A stretch of 35,493 nt of DNA from Dehalococcoidia bacterium (GTDB lineage Bacteria > Chloroflexota > Dehalococcoidia > GIF9 > AB-539-J10). The DNA lies in the NCBI GenBank assembly GCA_003556385.1, contig PWRA01000169.1:1-35493 (forward strand), in the 5' to 3' direction. A program made the translations under genes and the position numbers. This document shows, in pieces, positions 15,896 through 23,691 of the stretch. The stretch's first letter is position 1; the number at the start of each line of letters is the position of its first letter. The notes beneath the pieces are model-generated. The model was not told the origin of the DNA and made no database searches. It was given only the letters and a program-made list of their open reading frames with translations.

Positions 15896-17329
15896 ATGAA
15901 CGAGAACATGAAAGAAAGAGAGTTTCAAATTATCCCGCCGCCGTACCGAATCAAGGTAGTGGAACTCTTATCAAGTGAACAAATCGATATCGCCGACAAC
16001 AGAGAGAGGAGAGAGAAGGCGATCAAGCAGGCCGGCTATAACACCTTTCTGCTAAAGGAGAACCAGGTCTACATCGATTTTCTCACCGATAGCGGGACCA
16101 ATGCCATGTCGGACAATCAGTGGGCAGGCATGATGCTGGGCGATGAAGCCTACGCCGGAAGCAAGAACTTCTATCACCTGGAGAAGGCTATGCGGGACGT
16201 CTACGGGTATAGGTACCTTGTCCCTACCCATCAGGGCAGGGCGGCCGAACACATGATGTCGGAACTCCTCATACAGCCCGGCGATTTTGTGCCCAACAAT
16301 ATGTACTTCACTACCCGCAGGGTGCATCAGGAGCTTGCCGGCGCTACGTGGGTCGATGTCAGCATCGACGAAGCCCATGAGCCGGAGACGTGGCACCCTT
16401 TCAAGGGCAATGTCGATATAACGAAACTGGATGCCCTGATTCGCGAAGTCGGTGCCGGGAAGATCCCCTATATGTCCCTCGAGGCGAACGTGAATATGGC
16501 CGGCGGCCAGCCTTTCTCCATGGAAAACCTGCGTGCGCTGAAGGCCCTCTGTGACAGGCACAGAATCCCTATCATGCTCGATGGGACAAGGCTGGTGGAG
16601 AATGCCTACTGCATCCAGCAGCGAGAAGACGGCTACCAGAACAGGTCGGTAAGGCAGATCGCCAGGGAGATCTGCTCCTGCACCGGCGGCGTGACTGTCT
16701 CGGGCAAGAAGGACACCCTGGTGAATATCGGGGGGTTCCTGGCCTGCAACGATAAGAAGCTCTTTCTCGAAGCCAGGGCCATGGTCGTCGTTTACGAAGG
16801 GCTGCACACTTATGGAGGCATGTCCGGCCGCGATATGGAGGCAATGGCGCGCGGCATCTATGAGATGGTTCAGGACAGGCATGTGGCGGCGAGGGTCAAC
16901 CAGGTGGAGTACCTGGGGCATCAGCTTATCCAGGCCGGTGTTCCGGTCGTTGTGCCCATCGGCGGCCATGCCGTGTTTCTCGATGCCAGTAGGTTCTTGC
17001 CTCATATTCCGCAGGAGCAATACCCGGCTCAGGCGCTGAGCGCTGCGCTGTATGTTGAGTCAGGCATCAGGGGCATGGAGAGAGGGCTCGTTTCTTCGGG
17101 TAGAGACCCGATAACCGGCCAGGAGAGGAAGCCGAAACTGGAACTGGTTAGACTGGCAATTCCGCGCCGGGGCTACACCCATACGGACATGGACTTCGTG
17201 GCTCAGGCCATCGTGAGGCTCTACAGGGCGCGAGATAAGATCTCCGGTCTGCAGATGGGATACGAACCGAAGCGGCTCAGGTTCTTCCAGGCCAGGTTCA
17301 AGCCTGTTGGCGCGAAGCTGATGGGATAA
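15896..17329 (+). CDS. tpl: Tyrosine phenol-lyase (beta-eliminating PLP lyase)
   Basis: 477-residue PLP enzyme of the tryptophanase/tyrosine phenol-lyase family. Motifs: LTDSGTNAMSDNQWAGMM, GDEAYAGSKNFYHLE (conserved Tyr), PTHQGRAAEH, and the PLP lysine in VSGKKDTLVNIGG (Lys271/Lys272). Two positions that separate the families by my recall favour TPL: a Thr at 139 (MYFTT; tryptophanases carry Asp) and Arg396 in GMERG (tryptophanases carry Ile). TPL splits L-tyrosine into phenol, pyruvate and ammonia. The Shine-Dalgarno is poor; an ATG at 15908 is an alternative start. About 20 residues longer than the enterobacterial enzyme, mostly at the ends. The 180 bases upstream show no clear promoter, so read-through from ald is possible. 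Confidence 0.85.
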   Translation: MNENMKEREFQIIPPPYRIKVVELLSSEQIDIADNRERREKAIKQAGYNTFLLKENQVYIDFLTDSGTNAMSDNQWAGMMLGDEAYAGSKNFYHLEKAMRDVYGYRYLVPTHQGRAAEHMMSELLIQPGDFVPNNMYFTTRRVHQELAGATWVDVSIDEAHEPETWHPFKGNVDITKLDALIREVGAGKIPYMSLEANVNMAGGQPFSMENLRALKALCDRHRIPIMLDGTRLVENAYCIQQREDGYQNRSVRQIAREICSCTGGVTVSGKKDTLVNIGGFLACNDKKLFLEARAMVVVYEGLHTYGGMSGRDMEAMARGIYEMVQDRHVAARVNQVEYLGHQLIQAGVPVVVPIGGHAVFLDASRFLPHIPQEQYPAQALSAALYVESGIRGMERGLVSSGRDPITGQERKPKLELVRLAIPRRGYTHTDMDFVAQAIVRLYRARDKISGLQMGYEPKRLRFFQARFKPVGAKLMG

Positions 17330-17350
17330 TAGGGATCCAGCAGATCCTAT
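17329..17350. repeat. Inverted repeat abutting the subtilase promoter
   Basis: ATAGGGATC (17329-17337) pairs with GATCCTAT (17343-17350) with one bulged G and a five-base loop. It begins at the tpl stop codon and its last base is the first base of TTGACA. No U-tract, so either a weak terminator for tpl or an operator. Confidence 0.45.
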
Positions 17351-17377
17351 TGACATCTCGGCAGCAGATGGTATCAT
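17350..17377 (+). promoter_or_regulatory. Promoter of the subtilase gene
   Basis: TTGACA (17350-17355), 16-base spacer, TATCAT (17372-17377). Expected start near 17384, giving a leader of about 185 bases. Confidence 0.68.
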
Positions 17378-17383
17378 GTATCT

Positions 17384-17468
17384 AAGGGGTCGAGGTCGGC
17401 ACCGTTACGACCCGGGAGACGAAACTGCGCCGACATACGATGGTGCCGCCAGCCTGGCAAGGCCCTTG
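17384..17468 (+). promoter_or_regulatory. Structured 5' leader of the subtilase mRNA
   Basis: Right after the predicted start, AAGGG (17385-17389 region) can pair with CCCTT (17463-17467), enclosing a stem GTCGGC (17395-17400)/GCCGAC (17429-17434) and a small GCCA/TGGC hairpin (17448-17458). An alternative pairing GGCACC (17398-17403)/GGTGCC (17442-17447) competes with the first stem. It does not match the c-di-GMP-I, THF or cobalamin riboswitch cores as I know them. Competing stems suggest a switch, but this is by eye only. Confidence 0.3.
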
Positions 17469-17486
17469 ATTACTACAAGGCAGGAG

Positions 17487-17573
17487 GTGAGAGCGAGCGT
17501 ATATAACGCATTTTTTCACATTACAAAGCCAGTCCAGTATCCTACTTATCACTATGAAAGGAGTGAACCATGA
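17487..17573 (+). other. Possible leader peptide upstream of the subtilase
   Basis: A 28-codon frame from GTG at 17487 ends in TGA overlapping the subtilase ATG (ATGA). It holds four Tyr and two Phe codons (VYNAFFHITKPVQYPTYHYE region). The same frame could start at ATG 17376. The ribosome site before the GTG is weak and the subtilase has its own AAAGGAG, so this may be chance. Confidence 0.2.
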
Positions 17574-19900
17574 GAATCAGGAGTGTTTTTGCTGTTGGTC
17601 TTACGCTAGCGCTTGTGGTCTGTCTGCTGGCATCGGCAGGCCTGGCCGCCGCGCAGCCGGAGAAGGCTGATTTCCTGGTCGGATTTCACGTGACTCCCGG
17701 TCCTGCGGAACAGGCCCTGGTACGTGGTGTTGGTGGTGACATCTTCTGGCAATTCAGCACAGTCAATGTTATTGCTGCACATATGACCCCTCGGGCCGCG
17801 GATGCTCTGGCTCGAAGTCCCAGTGTAGCCTACGTCGAGCCGGATGGTCGTGTGTATGCCCTGGAACAGACGGTTCCCTGGGGAGTTGACCGCGTGTTCG
17901 GCGACGAGGAGTATTCATTCCCCACCTGGGGGACATCTGAAGGGCTGGGTATCGGCGTAGCCGTGCTTGATACCGGCATAAGCACCACTCATCCGGACCT
18001 TGAAGTAGTTGGGGGCCGAAGATTCTACACCGTTACTACTGGCCCGCCCCAGAGTAGATTGCGCGAGGATGGCAACTACGAGGATGATCACGGGCACGGC
18101 ACCCATGTTGCGGGTAGTGTTGCCGCCCTGGACAATGAGTTTGGCGTGGTAGGTGTTGCTCCTAAGGCTGCGCTCTATGCCGTGAAGGTCCTCAGCGCTG
18201 ACGGCAGCGGCAGTGTTTCCGCTATAGCAGCCGGTATCGATTGGGCTGTGGATAACGGCATACCGATCATAAACATGAGCCTGGGGAGCCCCCAGCACTC
18301 GCAGACGCTTAAGGACGCCTGCGACAACGCCTATGCTGCCGGGCATCTTGTGGTATCTTCGGCCGGCAATGAGGGCGAGGGCTCGGATACCGTCGGCTAC
18401 CCGGCCAAGTACGACTCGGTGATTGCCGTGGCGGCCTCGAATATCAATGATGCGCGGGCCGGCTTCTCCAGCACGGGGCCAGCGGTGGAGCTGATAGCAC
18501 CCGGCGATGGCATACTGAGCACGATCCCCTGGACGGACGAGAACAGCCTGACGGTAGGCGGGGTATCCTACCAGGCCCATTACATCGAGAATGCGGCCAG
18601 GACTGATAAATCCGGGGTGACCGCCGAATTGGTCGATGGGGGCTTCGCCACTTCTACGGATACCGCCTGGTCCGGCAAGGTGGTACTGGTCGAGAGAGGT
18701 GAAATCAGCTTCTACGATAAGGTCATGAATGTTCAGGACAGCGGCGGGGTGGCAGCGGTCATCTACAACAACGAACCCGGCGAATTCTTCGGGACCCTGG
18801 GAGACGGCTCCAGCACCATCCCTGCTATCAGTCTGAGCCAGGAGGACGGGCAGTATCTGGTTGAGAACAAACTGGGGTCCGACGGCACTGTGGTAAGCCT
18901 GTACGATCCGGATACGCCGGGATATGCGTCCTGGGGCGGCACCTCCATGGCCTCGCCGCACGTGGCTGGTGTTGCTGCCCTGGTCTGGGCGGCCGATCCT
19001 GCTCTTACCAATGTCGAGATAAGGGCTATCCTTCAGGGTACAGCGGAAAACCTGGGGCTGTCTTCGGATCATCAAGGCTATGGACTCGTTCGTGCTGACC
19101 TTGCGGTAAGCGAGGTGGGCGAGGTTGAGCCACCGGTGACTTATACAATCACAGCCACCGCAGGTGAGGGTGGTTCGATCGATCCTTCGGGTGATGTAGT
19201 GGTTGATGAAGGTGACAGCCAGACCTTCACCATCGCACCTGATGCGGGCTACCAGATAGACGACGTTCTGGTTGATGGCAGCTCGGTGGGAGTGGTCTCA
19301 AGCTACACCTTCGAGAACGTGACCGCCGACCACACGATCAATGCCGCTTTCAGTTCGGTGCCCACCTATACCATCACGGCCACCGCAGGTGAGGGTGGTT
19401 CAATCGATCCTTCGGGTGATGTAGTGGTGAATGAAGGTGACAGCCAGAGCTTCACCATCGCACCTGATGCGGGCTACCAGATAGACGACGTTCTGGTTGA
19501 TGGCAGCTCGGTGGGGGCGGTATCGAGCTACACCTTCGAGAACGTGACTGATGACCACAGCATCCATGCCACCTTCGCAGAGGCCGTTGCAGAAGGGGTG
19601 GTCAGGGTTGAGTCGATCACCTATTCCACCAGCGGTGGACGCCTTCAGGACAGGCATCTGAGTGTTACGCTGCTCTTGCGAGACGACCAGGACAACGTGG
19701 TGGCGGGGGCCTCGGTTTCGGCCACGTTGTACCGCAATGGAACCTCCTGGAGCTTCCAGGGTACAACCGGCTCCAATGGCACCGTTAGCTTTACCCTCAA
19801 CAACCACGGGAGCGGCTCGTACTACACGGAGGTGACCGCCGTTGTAGCGGAAGGCCTTGAGTGGGACGGTATCACTCCGGAAAACGGATACACCAAGTAA
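17570..19900 (+). CDS. Secreted subtilisin-like protease (S8) with PA insert and InlB-like repeats
   Basis: 776 residues. A signal peptide (hydrophobic stretch, LAAAQP cleavage region near residue 29) is followed by an I9-type propeptide (about 33-110) and the S8 domain with Asp134 (VLDTGIS), His176 (HGHGTHVAG), Asn267 (SAGNEG) and Ser459 (GTSMASPHVAG), a full catalytic set. A protease-associated domain is inserted between Asn and Ser (about 335-425). After the catalytic domain come two nearly identical 75-residue repeats (525-599, 600-672) of the divergent InlB B-repeat type, then an Ig-like domain (about 675-776). No sortase motif, membrane anchor or cell-wall domain is visible, so it is probably exported and free or loosely attached. 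AAAGGAG precedes the ATG. It likely supplies peptides for the amino-acid lyases nearby. Confidence 0.93.
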   Translation: MRIRSVFAVGLTLALVVCLLASAGLAAAQPEKADFLVGFHVTPGPAEQALVRGVGGDIFWQFSTVNVIAAHMTPRAADALARSPSVAYVEPDGRVYALEQTVPWGVDRVFGDEEYSFPTWGTSEGLGIGVAVLDTGISTTHPDLEVVGGRRFYTVTTGPPQSRLREDGNYEDDHGHGTHVAGSVAALDNEFGVVGVAPKAALYAVKVLSADGSGSVSAIAAGIDWAVDNGIPIINMSLGSPQHSQTLKDACDNAYAAGHLVVSSAGNEGEGSDTVGYPAKYDSVIAVAASNINDARAGFSSTGPAVELIAPGDGILSTIPWTDENSLTVGGVSYQAHYIENAARTDKSGVTAELVDGGFATSTDTAWSGKVVLVERGEISFYDKVMNVQDSGGVAAVIYNNEPGEFFGTLGDGSSTIPAISLSQEDGQYLVENKLGSDGTVVSLYDPDTPGYASWGGTSMASPHVAGVAALVWAADPALTNVEIRAILQGTAENLGLSSDHQGYGLVRADLAVSEVGEVEPPVTYTITATAGEGGSIDPSGDVVVDEGDSQTFTIAPDAGYQIDDVLVDGSSVGVVSSYTFENVTADHTINAAFSSVPTYTITATAGEGGSIDPSGDVVVNEGDSQSFTIAPDAGYQIDDVLVDGSSVGAVSSYTFENVTDDHSIHATFAEAVAEGVVRVESITYSTSGGRLQDRHLSVTLLLRDDQDNVVAGASVSATLYRNGTSWSFQGTTGSNGTVSFTLNNHGSGSYYTEVTAVVAEGLEWDGITPENGYTK
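19142..19581 (+). repeat. Tandem 225-base repeats within the subtilase gene
   Basis: Units 19142-19366 and 19367 to about 19581 share long identical DNA runs, including many synonymous positions, showing recent duplication or gene conversion of one InlB-like domain. Confidence 0.85.
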
Positions 19901-19922
19901 GGGCAGAAACCTGTGATACAAG

Positions 19923-19949
19923 AGGGGCCGGGTCGAAACCCCGGCCCCT
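19923..19949 (+). terminator. Intrinsic terminator after the subtilase gene
   Basis: GGGGCCGGG pairs with CCCGGCCCC (ten-base stem with the flanking A-T pair, seven-base loop), followed by TTTCT. It ends 20-odd bases after the subtilase stop. The complementary strand has only a short T stretch, so action on the convergent speDE message is less certain. The remaining 155 bases up to 20104 show nothing recognisable. Confidence 0.85.
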
Positions 19950-20104
19950 TTCTCAATCCTCCCTTGTGACTGCACCTCCGGGAGTGTTTGCGCTTGTTAT
20001 CGATCTGTGTGATGGCGCCTGCCACGTTAGGATTGGAGGCTGCGCTATACTCCGGTAAATGGGTGGTGTGTAGAGACTGAGGCCACGTGGAGCGCGGGTG
20101 AAGG

Positions 20105-21040
20105 TCAGTACGCCGATATCGGCTCTTGGTCGGTGATGACTCGGCCATCGGCAGCTAACTGCCGGCGTATGTGCCTGGGGACGCCGAACAGAGTCCGATG
20201 AGTGAGTCCGTCGTAGGATTTCAGTTCTCGCGACACTCTGGCCGCGATCCTGGTATCGACTTCCTCGGGAGCTAACTCGAGAGGGTCAAGGGTCTGAGAG
20301 GCAGAGACAAAGCCCCACAAGCCCAGAAAGGCGGGCACGTGGACCTGATAGGGACGGGCTATGGAGAAAACACTTCTCAGTGTGCTGGCGATTGCTGTGT
20401 GATTGCCCAGGTTGGTCCACTCGGCCGATTCAGCCTGCACCGATATAATGCCGCCGGTCCCCAGCTTCCCTTCAACTGTCCGGTAGAACTCCCTCGTGTA
20501 AAGCAGGCGCGCCGGCCCTTCCTCTAGAGGGTCCACCAGATCGATGATGATCACATCGAACGTGTCGGTGGTCTGCTCCAGGTATTGTCTGGCATCGGCA
20601 AAATGAAGCTCGGTTCTGGGGTCATCGAAGGCGCCGCGATGCCAGGAGGGCAAGTAGCGGCGACATACATCTACCACTTCCTGATCGATATCCACCATGA
20701 CGGCCCTTTTCACCGTCTTGTGCGCCACGACCTCTCTTAGCGTGGCGCCTTCACCCCCTCCGACTACCAGCACCTGCTCGGGCTGGGGATGGGTAAGCAT
20801 GGCCGGATGTACCAGGGCCTCGTGGTAGATGAACTAGTCGACCTCGCTGGACTGGATCTTGCCATCCAATACCAGACAAACGCCGAAGCCATCGGTGTCG
20901 ATTATCTCCACCGACTGGAACGGGGTTGTCCCTGAATATATCTTCTCCCGAACCCTGTGCAATGCAGTGAGGTTGGGGGTTATCCGGTCACGAAACCACT
21001 CGTGGGTATTATCAGGGTCGCTATCCTTCATGTTGAGCAC
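20105..21040 (-). pseudogene. speE: Polyamine aminopropyltransferase (thermospermine-synthase-like) with in-frame amber
   Basis: A single reading frame of 311 codons encodes a full-length spermidine-synthase-family protein except for a TAG at 20834-20836. The N-terminal part (68 residues) ends KIQSSEVD; after the TAG the frame goes on FIYHEALVHPAM, then LVVGGGEGATLREV, VDIDQEVVDVC and FADARQYL. The family normally has Glu at the stop position (DEFIYHE), so GAG to TAG is one base change. DLVDPLEEGPARLLYTREFY resembles plant ACL5-type thermospermine synthases more than classical SpeE. The start overlaps speD by 13 bases. The product would use decarboxylated SAM from SpeD. UAG is an ordinary stop in many neighbours, so recoding is unlikely; nonsense mutation or sequencing error fits best. 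Confidence 0.85.
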
Positions 21041-21402
21041 CCGGCCTGGCTATCTTGCATGATTCCCCTGCGAAGCTCGATCAGGGAGTGACTCTGTGCC
21101 CCCAGGCGTTCGGTTATCAAGCCGGCGGCCTTTTCAGGGTCCACATCGTCCCCGCATGTGAAGACGTCCACGGCAGCATATTGAAATTCCGGCCAGGTGT
21201 GAATGGCAATATGCGATTCAGCGATATTGACCACTCCGCTCACCCCGTAGGGGGAGAAATGATAGAACGACTCGCCCACTACGGTTGCGCCACTCTGGAC
21301 GGCGGCTTCGGTAAGACAAATTCTGATAAAATCTAGGTCATCGAGCACCTCCTCATTACATATTTTCAGTTCTAGTAGCAGATGTCTTCCAAGCGCATTC
21401 AA
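21028..21402 (-). CDS. speD: S-adenosylmethionine decarboxylase proenzyme
   Basis: 124 residues from a TTG start. The self-cleavage region reads VVNIAESHIAIHTWPE; the Ser in ESH becomes the pyruvoyl cofactor. FYHFSPYGVSGV and DVFTCGDDVDPEKA are also conserved. I chose TTG at 21402 because AGGAGG (plus-strand 21412-21417) lies nine bases upstream and the protein then begins MNALGRHLLLEL, as in other bacterial SpeH-type enzymes. An ATG at 21456 would lie upstream of the predicted transcription start. It makes decarboxylated SAM for aminopropyl transfer, and its partner gene speE is broken. Confidence 0.93.
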   Translation of the reverse strand: MNALGRHLLLELKICNEEVLDDLDFIRICLTEAAVQSGATVVGESFYHFSPYGVSGVVNIAESHIAIHTWPEFQYAAVDVFTCGDDVDPEKAAGLITERLGAQSHSLIELRRGIMQDSQAGCST

Positions 21403-21432
21403 ATCACCTTCCCTCCTTAAGACTTTAGATTT

Positions 21433-21461
21433 GCTATAGAGCCCGTCAGGCGCCACGGCAA
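21433..21461 (-). promoter_or_regulatory. Possible promoter of speD
   Basis: Minus strand TTGCCG (21456-21461), 17 bases, TATAGC (21433-21438). Moderate match; start expected near 21427, which agrees with the TTG translation start. Confidence 0.4.
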
Positions 21462-21483
21462 ATTTTATAGGATGTGTGCCCTT

Positions 21484-21513
21484 TTATCAACACTAGAAGG
21501 TTTCTGCTAGAAT
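21484..21513 (+). promoter_or_regulatory. Possible promoter of the first DUF2007 gene
   Basis: TTATCA (21484-21489), 18 bases, TAGAAT (21508-21513), 17 bases before the ATG at 21531. No Shine-Dalgarno is visible. Confidence 0.38.
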
Positions 21514-21530
21514 AGGCCAGAACAGCGACC

Positions 21531-21752
21531 ATGTCGGTAGAAGAAGATCTGGTTACCGTGTATACTGCGGCGCAGATGGAGGCACACATAAGTAAGAGGC
21601 GGCTGGAGAGCGAGGGCATACCGGTTGCCCTGGGCTCTGAAGGCACAGGCATTGTCGAGTGGTTATCCGGTCCCGGGCTCGCGCGTGTAGCCGTTATGGT
21701 GCCCAGACGTATGGCAGAGGAGGCCCGGCGGATCCTTGAGGAGCCGGCGTGA
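21531..21752 (+). CDS. DUF2007 small protein, copy 1
   Basis: 73 residues matching the DUF2007 pattern: LVTVYTAAQMEAHISKRRLESEGIPV followed by RVAVMVPRRMAEEARRILEE. The fold is a small ferredoxin-like alpha/beta domain of unknown function, sometimes described as a putative signal-transducing protein. It has no catalytic motif, signal peptide or membrane segment. The next gene is a close paralogue. Its promoter seems to be shared with the tRNA-synthetase genes further downstream only if transcription reads through. Confidence 0.75.
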   Translation: MSVEEDLVTVYTAAQMEAHISKRRLESEGIPVALGSEGTGIVEWLSGPGLARVAVMVPRRMAEEARRILEEPA

Positions 21753-21800
21753 AGGCAACGGACTCGAACCGGGGATTGCTCTTATAGCAGGTCAAGTACT

Positions 21801-22055
21801 ATGTCTGGAGAAGAACGATTGGTCACCGTGTGTACAGCCATGCAAATGGAGGCACAGATAATCAAGGGGCGGCTGGAGACCGAGGGCATACCGGTGCTCC
21901 TGAGCTATGAGAGCGCCGGCCTGGTATACGGTATCACAGTGGACGGAATTGGCGAGGTAAGGATAATGGTCCCCCGGCAGCTAGCCGGGCAGGCGCGAGA
22001 GATTCTTGGTCTTGGTGGAGAGGACCATGAGCGTTCCGAAGCGGGGGAGGGTTAG
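21801..22055 (+). CDS. DUF2007 small protein, copy 2
   Basis: 84 residues, paralogous to the previous gene (LVTVCTAMQMEAQIIKGRLETEGIPVLL; VRIMVPRQLAGQAREIL). DNA identity is high around 21574-21641 and 21842-21909, pointing to a fairly recent tandem duplication. A short charged tail (EDHERSEAGEG) follows the domain. Function unknown. The 107 bases between it and lysS show no clear promoter. Confidence 0.75.
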   Translation: MSGEERLVTVCTAMQMEAQIIKGRLETEGIPVLLSYESAGLVYGITVDGIGEVRIMVPRQLAGQAREILGLGGEDHERSEAGEG

Positions 22056-22201
22056 GGATAGGCTGATGGGTTGTGTCCGGAGTGCCCGCCGGCCGGTCCG
22101 GTAGGAGGATTGGTTCTTGGCTTTGTCGGCGACTATCTGAGGCATCGGCGAGAAGGGGCTAGATGATGCGGTGGCAACGGCAGGACTGGCTCTTGATTTG
22201 T

Positions 22202-23674
22202 ATGAGTTCAAGACTGGAACGCATAACTGAACAGCGCCTCGAGAGCCTGAACAGGCTTCGAACCCGGGGTATGGACCCGTATCCCCACTCATATCGGGTC
22301 ACCCATACGGTTCGAGAGGCGATGGCCGTTTTCGAGCAACAGGGAGAAGGGGCGGAGGGGATTGCGCTGGCCGGTCGCGTCATGGCCAGGCGGTCGATGG
22401 GCAAGATGTCGTTTCTTGATATTCGCGATGCGTCGGGGAAGATACAGCTTTCGCTGCGTCGTGACCTGCTGGGTAGCGAGAAGTACGGCCTGCTCGAGGA
22501 GATCGATATCGGCGACATCGTTGGAGCTGGGGGCACGCTGTTTCGGACGAGGTCGGGAGAGATCACGGTGGAGGTCTCCGATGTCACGATGCTGTGTAAG
22601 GCGCTCAGGCCGCTGCCGGAGAAGTGGCACGGGCTGGCCGACGTCGAGAAGCGCTATCGTCACCGACATCTGGACCTCATCTCCAACGAAGAGAGCAGGC
22701 GGATTTTCGCACTGCGCAGCAGGATCATCACGGCAATTCGGAGCGTTTTGGATAGCCAGGGGTTTCTGGAGGTAGAGACGCCGGTGCTTCAGCCTCAGGC
22801 CGGGGGGGCTCTTGCACGCCCCTTTGTCACCCATCATCATTCGCTTGGTCAAGACCTCTATCTCCGGATAGCCCTGGAACTGTATTTGAAGAGATTGGTC
22901 ATAGGAGGGTTCGACAGGGTCTATGAGATAGGGCGCGTCTTTCGTAACGAGGGCCTTTCTGTGCAGCACAATCCGGAATTCACGTTGCTTGAGTGCTATC
23001 AGGCTTATACCGATTACACCGACATGATGAGATTGGTGGAGGAGGTGTACGTTCGGACGGCTCAGGAGGTCTTGGGTACGACGAGTGTTATCTGGCGGGG
23101 GCAGGCCGTCGACTTCGGTGTGCCATGGCAGAGGACCACCTTGCGGCTGGCGATAGAGGACCATTGCGGAATCGATTTCGAGGACTACCGCGATGCCGCC
23201 TCTCTCCGGCAGCGGATGACGGAACTGGGGATGGACGTAGACCCGAAGAAGGGAAGGGGCCGGTTGATCGATGAACTGCTCTCAACCTTTGTCGAGCCAA
23301 GGCTTATCCAGCCGACTTTCCTTCTGGACTACCCGGTGGAGATGTCGCCTCTGGCTAAGAAGAAGCGGGGCAATGATCGGTTGGTGGAGCGATTCGAGGG
23401 CTTTGTGGGGGGGATGGAGGTTGCCAATGCCTTCACCGAGCTCAACGATCCCGTGGATCAGAGGGAAAGGTTCCTCGAACAGCTAAGAGAACAGGCCGGT
23501 GACGATGAGGCAGAGGTCGCCGATGAAGGCTTTCTCCAGGCTCTCGAGCATGGCATGCCGCCTACAGGCGGCCTCGGAATGGGCATCGACCGCCTCGTTA
23601 TGCTGCTTACGGATCAGCATTCTATCCGGGAGGTCATTCTATTCCCGCAGCTGAAGACGAGGTCGGACTCCTGA
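22202..23674 (+). CDS. lysS: Lysyl-tRNA synthetase, class II
   Basis: 490 residues from the ATG at 22202. An N-terminal OB-fold anticodon-binding domain (GRVMARRSMGKMSFLDIRDASGKIQL) precedes the class II core: KRYRHRHLDLI, VETPVLQPQAGGALARPF, motif 2 VFRNEGLSVQHNPEFT, and motif 3 GLGMGIDRLVMLL. It charges tRNA-Lys. The homologous N-terminus (SSRLERITEQRLESLNRLR) fits the 22202 start; in-frame ATGs at 22163/22166 have GAGAAGGGG upstream and would add 12-13 unusual residues. serS follows after 17 bases. Confidence 0.96.
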   Translation: MSSRLERITEQRLESLNRLRTRGMDPYPHSYRVTHTVREAMAVFEQQGEGAEGIALAGRVMARRSMGKMSFLDIRDASGKIQLSLRRDLLGSEKYGLLEEIDIGDIVGAGGTLFRTRSGEITVEVSDVTMLCKALRPLPEKWHGLADVEKRYRHRHLDLISNEESRRIFALRSRIITAIRSVLDSQGFLEVETPVLQPQAGGALARPFVTHHHSLGQDLYLRIALELYLKRLVIGGFDRVYEIGRVFRNEGLSVQHNPEFTLLECYQAYTDYTDMMRLVEEVYVRTAQEVLGTTSVIWRGQAVDFGVPWQRTTLRLAIEDHCGIDFEDYRDAASLRQRMTELGMDVDPKKGRGRLIDELLSTFVEPRLIQPTFLLDYPVEMSPLAKKKRGNDRLVERFEGFVGGMEVANAFTELNDPVDQRERFLEQLREQAGDDEAEVADEGFLQALEHGMPPTGGLGMGIDRLVMLLTDQHSIREVILFPQLKTRSDS

Positions 23675-23691
23675 ACAGGAGGAGAGAAGCG

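Noticed and set aside
17384-17468. c-di-GMP-I (GEMM) riboswitch before the subtilase
   Set aside because: Stems exist, but the conserved GCAAA and GACGCAAAGCC elements of that class are not present.
17376-17573. 65-codon frame before the subtilase as a real gene
   Set aside because: Its ATG lies inside the -10 region of a good promoter, so the full frame would not be transcribed from it. Only the shorter GTG-started part is kept, as a weak leader-peptide candidate.
17915-19075. Long open frame antisense to the subtilase gene (386 codons)
   Set aside because: It mirrors the GC-rich sense codons of a gene with complete catalytic motifs; the translation shows no domain and no start signal. The same holds for long antisense frames at 11460-12536 and 16052-17020.
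20834-20836. Pyrrolysine or genome-wide UAG recoding
   Set aside because: UAG is a normal terminal stop in many genes of this window and both MttB genes lack internal UAG. The position normally holds Glu, so a point mutation is simpler.
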